The position numbers and the translations under genes were made by a program. A stretch of DNA of 64,000 nucleotides from Enterococcus gilvus ATCC BAA-350 (GTDB lineage: Bacteria > Bacillota > Bacilli > Lactobacillales > Enterococcaceae), in the NCBI RefSeq assembly GCF_000407545.1, contig NZ_ASWH01000001.1, positions 2,619,501 to 2,683,500 on the forward strand. Reading direction: 5' to 3'. Each line of letters begins with the position of its first letter. Position 1 is the stretch's first letter. This document shows positions 30,513 through 39,531 of the stretch, in pieces. The notes below the pieces were generated by a model. The model was not told the DNA's origin, did not search any database, and worked only from the letters and a program-made list of their open reading frames with translations.

Positions 30513-31472
30513 ATGACCATCAAGCCACTAGAAAGAAGACAGCTTTTTACCATGAAAAGAACCAGCCTTGAAAAACGAGTGAATGCCTATTACAAAGAAA
30601 GCCAACACGCCGACAATGTCATTGAATACGCAGTCGCGATTCTTGTCCGCAACAGTCTCACACTAGGCGGCTTCTCTATGATGTTCCCAGAGCTCATCCG
30701 CTCGATTTACCTAACTGCCAAACAATCAGATATTTTGCGCACCTTTCTGCCCTATTTCCGCAGCTACTTCCAGCAAAACGAGTGGGAATCCGTGTGCGCA
30801 CGCCTGTTCACGGATAAAACACACTACCGCCAACTCACCAAAACAGCCGCTGCCGCCATCGACTATCTTGTCATCGATGCCCCAGAGAAGGAACCCAGTG
30901 ATCCTGGTGTCACCTACAATACCCACACCGTCTTTCGCACCAGTGCCGGAAGAAAACAGACATGGGTACTGAAAAATACCGATCCGACAAAATCAGCCGA
31001 CGCACTCAGCGGCTTGATGACGATTCTGACCACCCTATCGATTTTTGAATCCAACGGGATCAATCGTTTCGCAGAATTTGTCGCGGGGGTTACTTACGAA
31101 GTGAAACACCTCGGTCATTTTGGCGAGGAAAAGAAAGAACCTGCGACCAAAGCGGGCAAAAAAGCGACAACGAAAAAAGCCCCTGTACCCGTCAACAAAG
31201 CGGTCGAAGAAACCCCTGCCCCAACAACAACCAACGTCATGGAGAAAGAAGAAACCTATGACGCGCATCGGAAAAAACGCGCCCTTGAAAAAGCGACGCT
31301 GCCGCCATCGCCTCCTTCAAAGACCTTCATAGGCAATTCAAGCAAGGAGCACCTGCATAAGATGGCCGACGACCTAGCAGATCCATCAGTCTCTGTATCT
31401 GATCATGCCCCGCTCCCCGTGTCGCCAGATAAAACCTTCTTTGACAAATTATTGCAGATGATCAAACTGTAA
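30513..31472 (+). CDS. Hypothetical protein with basic, low-complexity C-terminal half
   Basis: 319 aa. Residues 1-205 look globular and mostly helical (AVAILVRNSLTLGGFSMMF, LPYFRSYFQQNEWESV) with no signal peptide. Residues 205-265 are rich in Lys, Ala, Pro and Thr, with repeats like KAGKKATTKKAP, and the rest is acidic to neutral. No family recognised. ATG preceded by AAAGGAG. Its coding strand is unusually rich in C and A compared with neighbours, which may point to recent acquisition. Confidence 0.7.
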   Translation: MTIKPLERRQLFTMKRTSLEKRVNAYYKESQHADNVIEYAVAILVRNSLTLGGFSMMFPELIRSIYLTAKQSDILRTFLPYFRSYFQQNEWESVCARLFTDKTHYRQLTKTAAAAIDYLVIDAPEKEPSDPGVTYNTHTVFRTSAGRKQTWVLKNTDPTKSADALSGLMTILTTLSIFESNGINRFAEFVAGVTYEVKHLGHFGEEKKEPATKAGKKATTKKAPVPVNKAVEETPAPTTTNVMEKEETYDAHRKKRALEKATLPPSPPSKTFIGNSSKEHLHKMADDLADPSVSVSDHAPLPVSPDKTFFDKLLQMIKL

Positions 31473-31683
31473 CGTGGCCTTTTTCAATTTTTTAACTACC
31501 CCATGTTTATTTGTGCTGCTTAAAAATAGAAATCAAGGCGCATCCCCTGTAAAAACTTTAATAAAAATAAGAAGAAATCCACGAATAGCGCTTATAAATG
31601 CACAGTAAATAAAAAGAGCATTTACTTTGTAATCGTTTTATTGTTATACTCTTCTCATAAATAAATAACTGAGGTGATTTAAG

Positions 31684-31878
31684 TTGAACTTCTTTTTTTA
31701 TTGCGATACACCCACACGCACGAATGAACACTTAATCCATACGGATACTTGCGATTTCTTACCAGAAGTTTCTGAACGGAGTTTGATCGGAAAGGCCACG
31801 ACCTATGAAGAGGCCTTGAGCATCGCCAAAACAGAAGCTCCGGACAAACATTTTTCCTCCTGTAAAGAGTGTTGCTGA
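31684..31878 (+). CDS. Small Cys-rich hypothetical protein
   Basis: 64 aa starting with TTG behind GAGGTGA. Contains HTDTCDFLPE and ends SSCKECC, giving four Cys and two His that could bind a metal. The tail CKECC and the pattern of aromatic start resemble small conserved proteins of lactic acid bacteria, but I cannot name the family. Confidence 0.65.
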   Translation: MNFFFYCDTPTRTNEHLIHTDTCDFLPEVSERSLIGKATTYEEALSIAKTEAPDKHFSSCKECC

Positions 31879-32136
31879 TTGACCAGCTCTAACGGGAACA
31901 AGGCGTGCTTGGTATCTTTCTCGCAAGAACTTGTTTCACTTTTCATCCTCATGATGCTTTTTAATGAGGCGTATTTTTGACCCTACTCCTTTAGACCCTT
32001 CAAGCAGCGAGTCCTTCGCTGCTTATTTTTTATGTCATTGGTATAGTCGTGATTCTCTCTCCAAGTTATTCGTTGACCGAATATTATTTATTTACTATAA
32101 TTTCAATTACAATGTTTATTTTAAGGAGAATGAATC

Positions 32137-32496
32137 ATGTCATTACTAACAACAATCCTAACGCTGTTGGTTGCACTGGAATTTTTTTATATTATGTATT
32201 TAGAAACTTTTGCTACTACCTCAAAAGCTACCAGCAAGGTATTTCGGATGTCGAAGGACGAGCTAAATAGAAAATCTGTCGCTACCCTCTTCAAAAATCA
32301 AGGAATCTATAATGGTCTACTTGGAATTGGTCTGATTTACAGTATTTTTTCAGCCAACGCTTCAGTAGAGATCAATCGATTGATCCTTTGCTATATCATT
32401 TTAGTTGCCTTGTATGGCAGTCTGACCAGCGATAAAAAAATAATCGTTACTCAAGGCGGACTTGCTATCTTGACGTTGCTTACCACTTTCTTTTAA
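32137..32496 (+). CDS. DUF1304 membrane protein
   Basis: 119 aa with four hydrophobic helices. FYIMYLETFAT near 17 and KNQGIYNGLLGIGL near 53 are the DUF1304 hallmarks. Function unknown in the family. ATG with AAGGAG upstream. Confidence 0.85.
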   Translation: MSLLTTILTLLVALEFFYIMYLETFATTSKATSKVFRMSKDELNRKSVATLFKNQGIYNGLLGIGLIYSIFSANASVEINRLILCYIILVALYGSLTSDKKIIVTQGGLAILTLLTTFF

Positions 32497-32548
32497 ACAA
32501 GCACTTTTATAGCGAGACCTTAGTAACAGTCAAAGGAGCGAAGAATCC

Positions 32549-33058
32549 ATGCGGAACATTTTGTCATTTACGCTACCGGAACAACCAACAGAACCTTCTC
32601 TTTGCGCCTTGCCTGAGGGATATCACTTTGCACCGTTGGACAGCAAAGAGAAACGTCTCGCAAAATTATTGTATGACTCTTTTAAAGATTCCCTCGATGA
32701 TCAAGGAGAGTCTCTGGAGGAATGGGAAACCGAAGTCGCTTCTACGATGACGGGTAAATACGGAGAAATCCTCCCTTCTTTATCCTTTAATCTCTTCCAC
32801 GGCGAAACGCTGATCGGCACATTGATCACCTCGTTGTTTCGTGGAATCCCGTTGATTCTTTACGTCGCCATACACCCAACGCAGCAAGGAAACGGTCTTG
32901 CGAAGCAATTGATCCAGCAGGCAAAAGAAGAACTAAAAAAGTCGAAGCAGCATCAGGAGCTCTTCTTGGTTGTCGCAGCCAAGAACATCCCCGCTTACCG
33001 TTTATACAAAACGATCGGTTTCGTCGAACGCGGGACGAACTGGGACGACATTCTATAA
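32549..33058 (+). CDS. GNAT-family N-acetyltransferase
   Basis: 169 aa. The acetyl-CoA loop is visible as VAIHPTQQGNGLAKQLIQQA near 111-130, followed by YRLYKTIGFVERG near the end. Substrate unknown. ATG with AAGGAG upstream and its own terminator downstream. Confidence 0.85.
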   Translation: MRNILSFTLPEQPTEPSLCALPEGYHFAPLDSKEKRLAKLLYDSFKDSLDDQGESLEEWETEVASTMTGKYGEILPSLSFNLFHGETLIGTLITSLFRGIPLILYVAIHPTQQGNGLAKQLIQQAKEELKKSKQHQELFLVVAAKNIPAYRLYKTIGFVERGTNWDDIL

Positions 33059-33059
33059 A

Positions 33060-33112
33060 AATAGCCGATAAATAAGTGGTCTATAAAAACTACTTTATCG
33101 ATCGGCTATTTT
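33060..33112 (+). terminator. Terminator of the GNAT gene
   Basis: Long hairpin with arms AATAGCCGAT and ATCGGCTATT, plus inner pairing AATAAGT/ACTTTAT, ending in TTTTTT. Confidence 0.85.
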
Positions 33113-33198
33113 TTCACCCGAAAACCGAACGTACGTTTGATAAAATTAGTTATAACTGCTATTATATAATCAACTATCAATAAGAAAGAGGTTTTTTT

Positions 33199-33810
33199 AT
33201 GATGACGATGTTCTTAGCTTCTTCCTTTTCGGATGTAGAAGCGAAATTTGACGCGTATTTGAAGCAATTTTCCTATAACAAAAGCGTAACCTTTATCCCA
33301 ACCGCCAGTTTCGTCGAGGAGGTAGATTTTTATGTTGAGGAAGCCTTAGAGGTTTTCAAGCGACTTCAGTTTACGATCGATGTAGTGGATATTTCTTCTG
33401 AGTCTCCCGAAGTTATCGCACACACCTTACAAAAAAATGAGATGATCTATATCTCTGGGGGCAATACGTTCTATTTGCTGGAACAATTGTATCGCTCCGG
33501 GACGTTTGAGGTCTTGATCGAACAAATAAAGGCTGGAAAAATGTACATCGGTGAATCCGCCGGTGCCGTGATCACTTCCGCCGCGATCGATTATATTTCT
33601 CCTTTAGACGACCGCTCTAAAGCCTCTTCTTTACAGTCAACGCAAGGGCTGAACGTGATTCCTTATTACCCGCTGCCCCATTATAAAGAAGAACCCTTTG
33701 CAGAGATCACAACGACGATCGTTGAAAGCAATCAGGATAAAAAAGATTTGATCCCGCTTAAAAATGACGAAGTACTCCTGGTCAATGGAACGACATTTGA
33801 AGTGATCTAA
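33199..33810 (+). CDS. Peptidase E-like (S51) protein
   Basis: 203 aa class I glutamine amidotransferase-like fold. FIPTAS near 33, the oxyanion region YISGGNTFYLLEQL near 90, and nucleophile Ser in YIGESAGAVI near 116 identify the S51 family (dipeptidase E and relatives). Probably cytoplasmic; substrate unknown. The ATG follows GAAAGAGG. Confidence 0.85.
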   Translation: MMTMFLASSFSDVEAKFDAYLKQFSYNKSVTFIPTASFVEEVDFYVEEALEVFKRLQFTIDVVDISSESPEVIAHTLQKNEMIYISGGNTFYLLEQLYRSGTFEVLIEQIKAGKMYIGESAGAVITSAAIDYISPLDDRSKASSLQSTQGLNVIPYYPLPHYKEEPFAEITTTIVESNQDKKDLIPLKNDEVLLVNGTTFEVI

Positions 33811-33876
33811 ATTAATAGAGGAGACTTCGTACGAGGAGTGTCTGGTATGCTCGTTTATTCGTCAGGAGGAAAAACC

Positions 33877-34365
33877 TTGAACGCTTCACTCACTTATTTA
33901 AATAACCAATTGGTCAAAGGCAGCCTCCAGCATCTCCAGTTAGAAAAACAAAATGACGCCTACGAAGGTGTCACCTTTTCGCTAGAGGGAACGTCCTTCC
34001 GCAGCCGACGTGGGAAATTAACGCCCAAGAAGAAGGGCTATTTTGTCGCTTTTTGGGAAAAAGATCCCGCCGGAACGAACCATCCCTTCTCCTATGAAGA
34101 CAGTCCCGAAAAAGTGATCGTTACGGTCCTTGATGCTCCCTTCTCTGGGCATTTTATTTTTCCTAAAAAACGATTGTTGGAAAAAGGAATCCTGAAAGGA
34201 CCCGACACAAAAGGAAAAATGGCATTACGTGTTTATCCGACATGGGAACAGGGACTAAATAAAACGGCACACATGACTCAAAGCTGGCAAATAGAATACT
34301 TTACGAATACCTCAGAAAATCGAGGCGTCGAAAAGGATTCTCTGCCTGATGGGATAGATAAGTAA
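33877..34365 (+). CDS. MepB-family protein
   Basis: 162 aa. YEGVTFSLEGTSFRSRRGKLTPKKKGYFVAFWEKD and KVRVYPTWE-like sequence near the end are MepB features; family function is unknown, though it is named for an operon with a staphylococcal drug pump. Start taken as TTG at 33877, eight bases after AGGAGGA; the earlier ATG at 33847 has no ribosome binding site. Confidence 0.8.
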   Translation: MNASLTYLNNQLVKGSLQHLQLEKQNDAYEGVTFSLEGTSFRSRRGKLTPKKKGYFVAFWEKDPAGTNHPFSYEDSPEKVIVTVLDAPFSGHFIFPKKRLLEKGILKGPDTKGKMALRVYPTWEQGLNKTAHMTQSWQIEYFTNTSENRGVEKDSLPDGIDK

Positions 34366-34462
34366 TTTTTTGGTCAGATAAACAAAATAGTGGTCAGCAA
34401 AATGATTGAATCCTCTTTTCGGATGTCCTATACTTAATGAACTAATTAAGGAGGCGATTCAT

Positions 34463-34639
34463 TTGAGTCTAAAACAAGCAAATTTAGGCATTGCAATCAC
34501 ATCGATCATTCTATTGTTCTTTTTTGGACTTTCAATATATACATCCAATTGGTATTTTCTTGTTGGGGCTACAGGGGCATTTGGTACTCTTTTTTATTAC
34601 ATTGCCGCCCGCTTTGTTGCCACGCGAAAAAAACCATAG
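34463..34639 (+). CDS. Small two-helix membrane protein
   Basis: 58 aa with two hydrophobic segments (residues 8-24 and 30-50) and a basic end (RKKP). Start is TTG behind AAGGAGG. No family recognised. Confidence 0.65.
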   Translation: MSLKQANLGIAITSIILLFFFGLSIYTSNWYFLVGATGAFGTLFYYIAARFVATRKKP

Positions 34640-34759
34640 TGTGTGTCACTTCGGTCTCTTCCATGAGACTTTTTTTTATTAAAAATCGTTCGTGATCGTG
34701 TGCGTAAATGATTCTCTTATTTGATTTCCGCTTACGATACGAAAAAAAGGAGTGTTTTT

Positions 34760-35098
34760 ATGGCTATTTATTCTGACAGCATTATTACCGATTCACCGTT
34801 ACTGATTATTTCTGGGCAAACACCTCAAAAGGACACCTTCATTCCAGAAGACATTACCGAACAACTAAAAATCGTTGTCGGAAAAATCGCTTCCTTAATA
34901 GACGATAACGGCGCGCGTTCGGAGAACATCGTTAAAATGAACGTTTACTTGACCGATGCAGCCTTTTTGGAGCCCCTTCGAACGGCCTTAGTAACCTTTT
35001 ACGGAGAAAATAAACCTGCGATGACAGTAGTGATCGTCGCAGGTTTGGTAAATCCCAAGTTCAAGGTAGAGATAGATGCCACCGTTGCACTTAAATAG
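34760..35098 (+). CDS. ridA: RidA family enamine/imine deaminase
   Basis: 112 aa. Carries SGQTP, a central VGKIASLIDDNGARSENIVK segment, VYLTD and the terminal KVEIDATVAL that replaces the usual VEIEAIA. The catalytic Arg expected near position 105 in classic RidA is not seen, so it may belong to a different RidA subgroup. ATG at 34760 after AAAGGAG. Confidence 0.78.
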   Translation: MAIYSDSIITDSPLLIISGQTPQKDTFIPEDITEQLKIVVGKIASLIDDNGARSENIVKMNVYLTDAAFLEPLRTALVTFYGENKPAMTVVIVAGLVNPKFKVEIDATVALK

Positions 35099-35123
35099 CT
35101 GGAAATTCATTTTCCCCAAACAA

Positions 35124-35152
35124 AAAGAGCCGACAAATTGTCCGCTCTTTTT
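35124..35152. terminator. Bidirectional terminator
   Basis: AAAGAGC-C-GACAA / TTGTC-C-GCTCTTT stem with A and T tracts, between the convergent ridA and DUF4870 genes. Confidence 0.8.
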
Positions 35153-35168
35153 TCTATTCTATTCACGA

Positions 35169-35486
35169 CTATCCCATGAAGCATTTGATGCCTTTTACAA
35201 TATTGTAAACAGCTAGACTGACATCCACTAAACCGACGATGCCCAATAAAACCACACCGACATAGCCGGTTGATTGCGGATCATTCGTTAAAAGTCCGGT
35301 GAATCCAAGAATGACCGTAACGATCGCTGTCAATAGAACGGGGATCAAATGTAATTTTAATGCGTTCATGGCGTGTCCCTTTACATCTAGATCCTGACTG
35401 GCGATCCATACGATCAATGGAAAAAGGATCGGGGCAAAAACAATCGAGATATACGACAGGCCATTCAATAATTTTCGTTCGTTCAT
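35169..35486 (-). CDS. DUF4870 membrane protein
   Basis: 105 aa with three hydrophobic helices; LSYISIVFAPILFPLIVW, HAMNALKLHL and the final YNIVKGIKCFMG match DUF4870 (Tic20-like). ATG with AGGAGG upstream. Function unknown. Confidence 0.85.
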   Translation of the reverse strand: MNERKLLNGLSYISIVFAPILFPLIVWIASQDLDVKGHAMNALKLHLIPVLLTAIVTVILGFTGLLTNDPQSTGYVGVVLLGIVGLVDVSLAVYNIVKGIKCFMG

Positions 35487-35786
35487 TGTATTTCCTCCTA
35501 CATACTGTGTTTCGTTTCTACAAGTAGTTTAGCGAAAGAAACTATTGTAAAAACAACCAACTATGTCGAGTAATGCGACACAAATTACAGTTAATGCGCA
35601 GATATGGAGCGACTTGCACTATCACTGACAATTACCGAGCAATAGAATCCCTCTTTTTTTATGAACAGAATATTGATTTACAAAGCTACCGTTTTGGCAG
35701 AACCTGAACTTCTATTTGTTGTACTATTCAGGATTGGCAATGAATATAGTATAATTTAGTAAATGATTTTTTTTCGGAGGCTCACA

Positions 35787-36428
35787 ATGAAACGAAAACA
35801 ACATTATATCATGAAGAAAAATACAAAATTAAAATGGATGATTCTATTCTTGCTAGCAATTATCATTTTATTGTTGGCATCTATTTTCCTAAATATTTAT
35901 GCCCAAAGCGATAGTGATTCGAGAGAAAATACTTTAGTCACAACCTCTAATATATCTGAGCAAACAACTCCTTCTGAAAAACAGTCGGTAGAAGAAAACT
36001 ATCCCTACAGTGTCTCGTTTGATACTGACCATATGTATAAGGGAGAATTCAGCAATGAATGGGAATATTCCTTAAGTACACAATCACATACGGGAGAGAT
36101 TTTAGTACGGGCACGCCCAAAAGATTATCCTGATCCAAAAGCGCATATGGAAGAAAAAGCTGTCTTTGTTCCTCAAACAATTGATACTAAAAAAATACAG
36201 ATATCAGAAAATGGACTTCAAAAAGAAGTGAAGGTAAATACTGAACTGAAACTTTCGCCATCCAGGAATGCTGCCAGTTTAGATTTTTTTACTCCTTTTA
36301 ACGGCAACGACACAAAAGTTTTTGCTTATTACATGAAGAATGGACATCTTGCTTTAGCTTTTACTCCTGCGAACCCAGAAGGCTATCAAGTCATTGTATA
36401 CAAAATCATTGAATTTGTTCGCATCTAG
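35787..36428 (+). CDS. Hypothetical membrane-anchored extracellular protein
   Basis: 213 aa. Basic start, one membrane segment (residues about 18-38, MILFLLAIIILLLASIFL), a Ser/Thr/Glu-rich linker and a 150-residue soluble domain probably outside the cell. No family recognised. ATG at 35787 after CGGAGG. Confidence 0.7.
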   Translation: MKRKQHYIMKKNTKLKWMILFLLAIIILLLASIFLNIYAQSDSDSRENTLVTTSNISEQTTPSEKQSVEENYPYSVSFDTDHMYKGEFSNEWEYSLSTQSHTGEILVRARPKDYPDPKAHMEEKAVFVPQTIDTKKIQISENGLQKEVKVNTELKLSPSRNAASLDFFTPFNGNDTKVFAYYMKNGHLALAFTPANPEGYQVIVYKIIEFVRI

Positions 36429-36460
36429 TGACACATATATTCTAAAAAAGAGGGATCAGA

Positions 36461-37011
36461 ATGGAAAAACTTTGTGACTAGGCCAATAGTAATGAGTTAG
36501 AAAAAAATATCACGATACCGAATGGGGAATCCCCGTGCATGATGATCGTACATTGTTCGAGTTTCTTCTTTTAGAGAGTATATAGGCAGGGCTTAGTTGG
36601 GCGATGATTTTAGCCAAACGTTCAACATTGAGTAACGCGTATGACGAATTTGATTACACCTTGATTGCTACCTACTCAGATGCTAAAATTGACGAATTGC
36701 TAAACAATCCTGGTGTGATCCGAAATAAATTAAAAATTAACGCCGCCATCAGCAATGCCAAGGCTTTCATGGTCACTCAAAAAGCATATGGGCGTTTTGA
36801 TTCGTATATTTGGTCTTTTGTAGGCAATGAACTTCTTATGAATCATTGGACCACCATAGACAAAGTCCCGACTTCGACAGATTTATCGGATAAACTCAGC
36901 AAGGATCTAAAGAAAAAAGGCTTTAAATTTCTTGGAGCAACGACAATGTATGCCTTCATGCAGTCTGTTGGTATAGTGAATGACCACCTAGATGGCTGTT
37001 TAAAAAAATAA
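36461..37011 (+). pseudogene. tag: Broken DNA-3-methyladenine glycosylase I
   Basis: A good ribosome binding site (GAGGG) and ATG begin MEKLCD, then TAG replaces the expected Trp codon (TGG) of the usual CDWA. One base is missing in the A-run near 36502, after which the frame reads YHDTEWGIPVHDDRTLFEF. A second TAG stands where Gln of the usual AQAGLSW is expected (near 36586). The remaining 135 codons are intact and include LSKDLKKKGFKFLGATTMYA and the zinc-binding HLDGC at the end. Two stops plus a frameshift remove the catalytic N-terminus, so the gene is dead although the 3' half is open. Confidence 0.85.
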
Positions 37012-37130
37012 TTTTTCCCACTATGAAGTTATAAGCTACGCTATCGCTGGTAGGCAGCTTTTTTCTCGTAGTCTCGCGAATTCTTTTATGATCATTCTCG
37101 CTCATCTAATAACTCCCACCACAATAAAAA

Positions 37131-37160
37131 ACGAGCAGAGGGCCCTCGCCTTCTGCTCGT
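37131..37160 (-). terminator. Terminator of pilus operon 1
   Basis: Stem ACGAGCAGA / TCTGCTCGT; the minus strand continues with TTTTTTATTGTG. Follows the major pilin 1 stop codon. Confidence 0.8.
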
Positions 37161-37169
37161 TTCTTTTAC

Positions 37170-38768
37170 TTATGCTTCAAATTGTACACGACGGTAGCGA
37201 ACGATCGCTGCGCCCATCAAGCCAAGACCGATCACGATGAAGGCAATGATCCCCATCCCACCAGTTGATGGTAGCGAGCCGCCTTTTGTCACGTTTTCGA
37301 TTTCTTGTGCTGCTGCGTTGAATGAACCTCTCGCAACAGTGAATTCTACGTCGTTTTGTAATTTAGAGTAGCCATTTGGTGCTTTTGTTTCACGTAGGTA
37401 GTATGTGCCGTATTCAAGACCTGTTACTTGGAAACGTCCATCTGCGCCGGAAACATATTTTGTTGCAGTTGCGTAATCTTCGTTTGCACCGACTGCTGTC
37501 CAAGTCATAGACGTTGCATCGGCTGTCAGGTAGTGATCGACTCCGTTGATTTCACGGATCACAACGAACTCAGCACCTGGCAATGCTTCTTTTGAAGAAC
37601 CGTCTGTGTATTTGAAGAATTTCTTCCCGCCTGTTGTGATTGGAGGAACGACTGGGTCATTTGTCTTCACTTCGTCTGATCCGCCGTCGTGGTTCATCGT
37701 AACAGTGAATTCATTGTTGATATCCAAGTCTACAGGTGTTTCTTCGGTGAATGAAACCGTGTAGTAGATCGTCATCATTTGACCAGCGTATTGACTCAAG
37801 TAGTTCGCCGTCGCTGCACCTGCTGTACCATCCAAGTTCATTGACACGTCGAAGCCAGCATAGCCAGAGAAATCTGCCCCATCATTTGTATAGGTCGTTG
37901 TCGCATACGGTGCTCCTAAGAATTCTGCGGCATTGATCGGTGCGCCATTCATGGTGATTTGACTGATCTCTTCAAATTTCACACCTGTTTGGTCCACAGC
38001 ATCGCTGAAGGCCAATTTGCTGTAGCGAGGCGTACCGTTCGACAAGATGTCGCCGATTTGGCTAGGAATTTGGAACGTAGCACGGTAATAGATTTCTTGA
38101 CCTACTTCATAGTCGTAAGCGCCATTTGGACGTGGCGGCAATGGATCACCGTTTTCATCTACTAATTCTTTTTTAGGTTTTTCAGTTTCTACTTTGTTTT
38201 TTGGATACAAGTGGATGTTCGTCAATTCAGTATTGCCGTCTTTCATTGGCAACATCAAGATCAGTTTGTACGAACCGATCACAACGCCTGTTTGTGCATG
38301 CTCTTCAAAGTAATAAACTTTGTACGAACCATCAGCATTTTTCGCTGGCAGGTTGGCAAAATTCGCTTCCCCATTTGCATCTGTTGTTTGGTCAGAGCCG
38401 ACTTGGGTCGCATTGGCTGCGTTCGTCAAGTCAAACTGATCCATGATTAATTTTGCTTTGGCATTGTATTCTGCGTCGGTCTCTGTTCCATCTAATGTCG
38501 CGTCTAATTCGCTGTAGAAATCTTCCGTGATGTCCCATGCTGAGAAAGTCACGCCCTGTAAGCCTTCGTAGCGATCAAATTCGCTCATTTCTTTCCCGGT
38601 ATTTTCAAGACTGCTATTTGGAAACTCGTCCATTTTTTTCTTGTGTAACGTCACATTGACTGAATCTGCGGCATGTGCGCTGTCTCCTCCGCCTAGCACC
38701 CCTGCTAGTAACGGAACCATGCAGACCAATGCGGTCAAGATCGCAACCCATTTTTTCTTATTTTTCAT
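37170..38768 (-). CDS. Major pilin 1 (LPXTG backbone subunit)
   Basis: 532 aa. Signal peptide (1-33), a D1 domain, pilin motif IHLYPKNKVE near 180 whose Lys is the polymer link, Ig-like D2/D3 regions, and a C-terminal SpaA/CnaB domain with the E-box YYLRETKAPNGY. The sorting signal is LPSTGG, followed by a hydrophobic helix and RYRR. This is the pattern of backbone pilins joined by a class C sortase. Starts 11 bases inside the end of the small subunit gene and ends at a terminator. Similar in length and order of motifs to major pilin 2. Confidence 0.9.
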   Translation of the reverse strand: MKNKKKWVAILTALVCMVPLLAGVLGGGDSAHAADSVNVTLHKKKMDEFPNSSLENTGKEMSEFDRYEGLQGVTFSAWDITEDFYSELDATLDGTETDAEYNAKAKLIMDQFDLTNAANATQVGSDQTTDANGEANFANLPAKNADGSYKVYYFEEHAQTGVVIGSYKLILMLPMKDGNTELTNIHLYPKNKVETEKPKKELVDENGDPLPPRPNGAYDYEVGQEIYYRATFQIPSQIGDILSNGTPRYSKLAFSDAVDQTGVKFEEISQITMNGAPINAAEFLGAPYATTTYTNDGADFSGYAGFDVSMNLDGTAGAATANYLSQYAGQMMTIYYTVSFTEETPVDLDINNEFTVTMNHDGGSDEVKTNDPVVPPITTGGKKFFKYTDGSSKEALPGAEFVVIREINGVDHYLTADATSMTWTAVGANEDYATATKYVSGADGRFQVTGLEYGTYYLRETKAPNGYSKLQNDVEFTVARGSFNAAAQEIENVTKGGSLPSTGGMGIIAFIVIGLGLMGAAIVRYRRVQFEA

Positions 38769-39531
38769 TGTTTTTTTCCCCCTTGTTTTTGTTTAATCCA
38801 AACAACCCAACAGCCATTAGCAACAACCCTAGAAAGCAATAATTTCGAATCAACTCATTTGTAGAAGGAAGTTCCTTTCCTGGATAACGTTTCGGTCCCT
38901 CCCCTCCATCACTTGGTGGATCAACTGGTATTTTCCTTGGTCCTGAGCTATCTGTTACCGGCGGTTCTGTCGGTGTCGTTGGTGTCGTCGTTGTTGGTTC
39001 TGTTGTCGTTGGTTCTGTTGTTGGTGTCGTCGGTATCTCGTCGTACTTGCAGTTAAAGAGCAAGTGTCCGTATTCCACTGTCGAATCAGCTATTCGCTGC
39101 GGCAGATAAACGATGATCGGCAGCATGTGATACTTCCCTGTTTCACCAGAGGAAAGGATCAAATACGCCGCGTCTTTATCGTTTTGGAAACGCGGAAGCT
39201 GGAGCGTGGTGCTCCCGGCATCATCGAGTCCGAGTGATGCGCCATTGATTTTGCGCAGCGCCTCGTCCTTCACAAATGCCTGCAATTTTTCTTTCGACGA
39301 ATACGTATCTAAGATGTATCTTTTATCATCTTTTTCACTACTTGCTCGTTTGCTGCGCCATTCGGTCAGGTCGTAAACATCCAACGTGATGCCCTCGGTC
39401 CCTTCATAGGCGAAGCCTTTTTCGTCTCGTGTATTGATCTGTACTTCCACTTGACCTTCCTCTGCAAAAGCAGTAACCCCCATGTTACAAATCCCCAGAA
39501 TCAGTCCCAAGAGCAGAATCATTTTTTTCAT
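38758..39531 (-). CDS. Small pilus subunit 1 (LPSTN sorting signal)
   Basis: 257 aa. Signal peptide ending AFA, one globular domain with ITLDVYDLTEWRSKR and AAYLILSSGETGKYHMLPII, a Thr/Pro-rich stalk (TTEPTTTTPTT) and LPSTN as sorting signal with a hydrophobic helix and charged end. In operon order it resembles the basal/minor subunit of three-gene pili (EbpB position). The ATG overlaps the stop of the tip gene by one base (TAATG), indicating coupled translation. Confidence 0.85.
   Translation of the reverse strand: MKKMILLLGLILGICNMGVTAFAEEGQVEVQINTRDEKGFAYEGTEGITLDVYDLTEWRSKRASSEKDDKRYILDTYSSKEKLQAFVKDEALRKINGASLGLDDAGSTTLQLPRFQNDKDAAYLILSSGETGKYHMLPIIVYLPQRIADSTVEYGHLLFNCKYDEIPTTPTTEPTTTEPTTTTPTTPTEPPVTDSSGPRKIPVDPPSDGGEGPKRYPGKELPSTNELIRNYCFLGLLLMAVGLFGLNKNKGEKNNEK

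Noticed and set aside
36604..37011. Intact short CDS for DNA-3-methyladenine glycosylase
   Set aside because: The ATG is internal to Tag, has no ribosome binding site, and the missing part with catalytic residues is visible upstream with stops and a frameshift.
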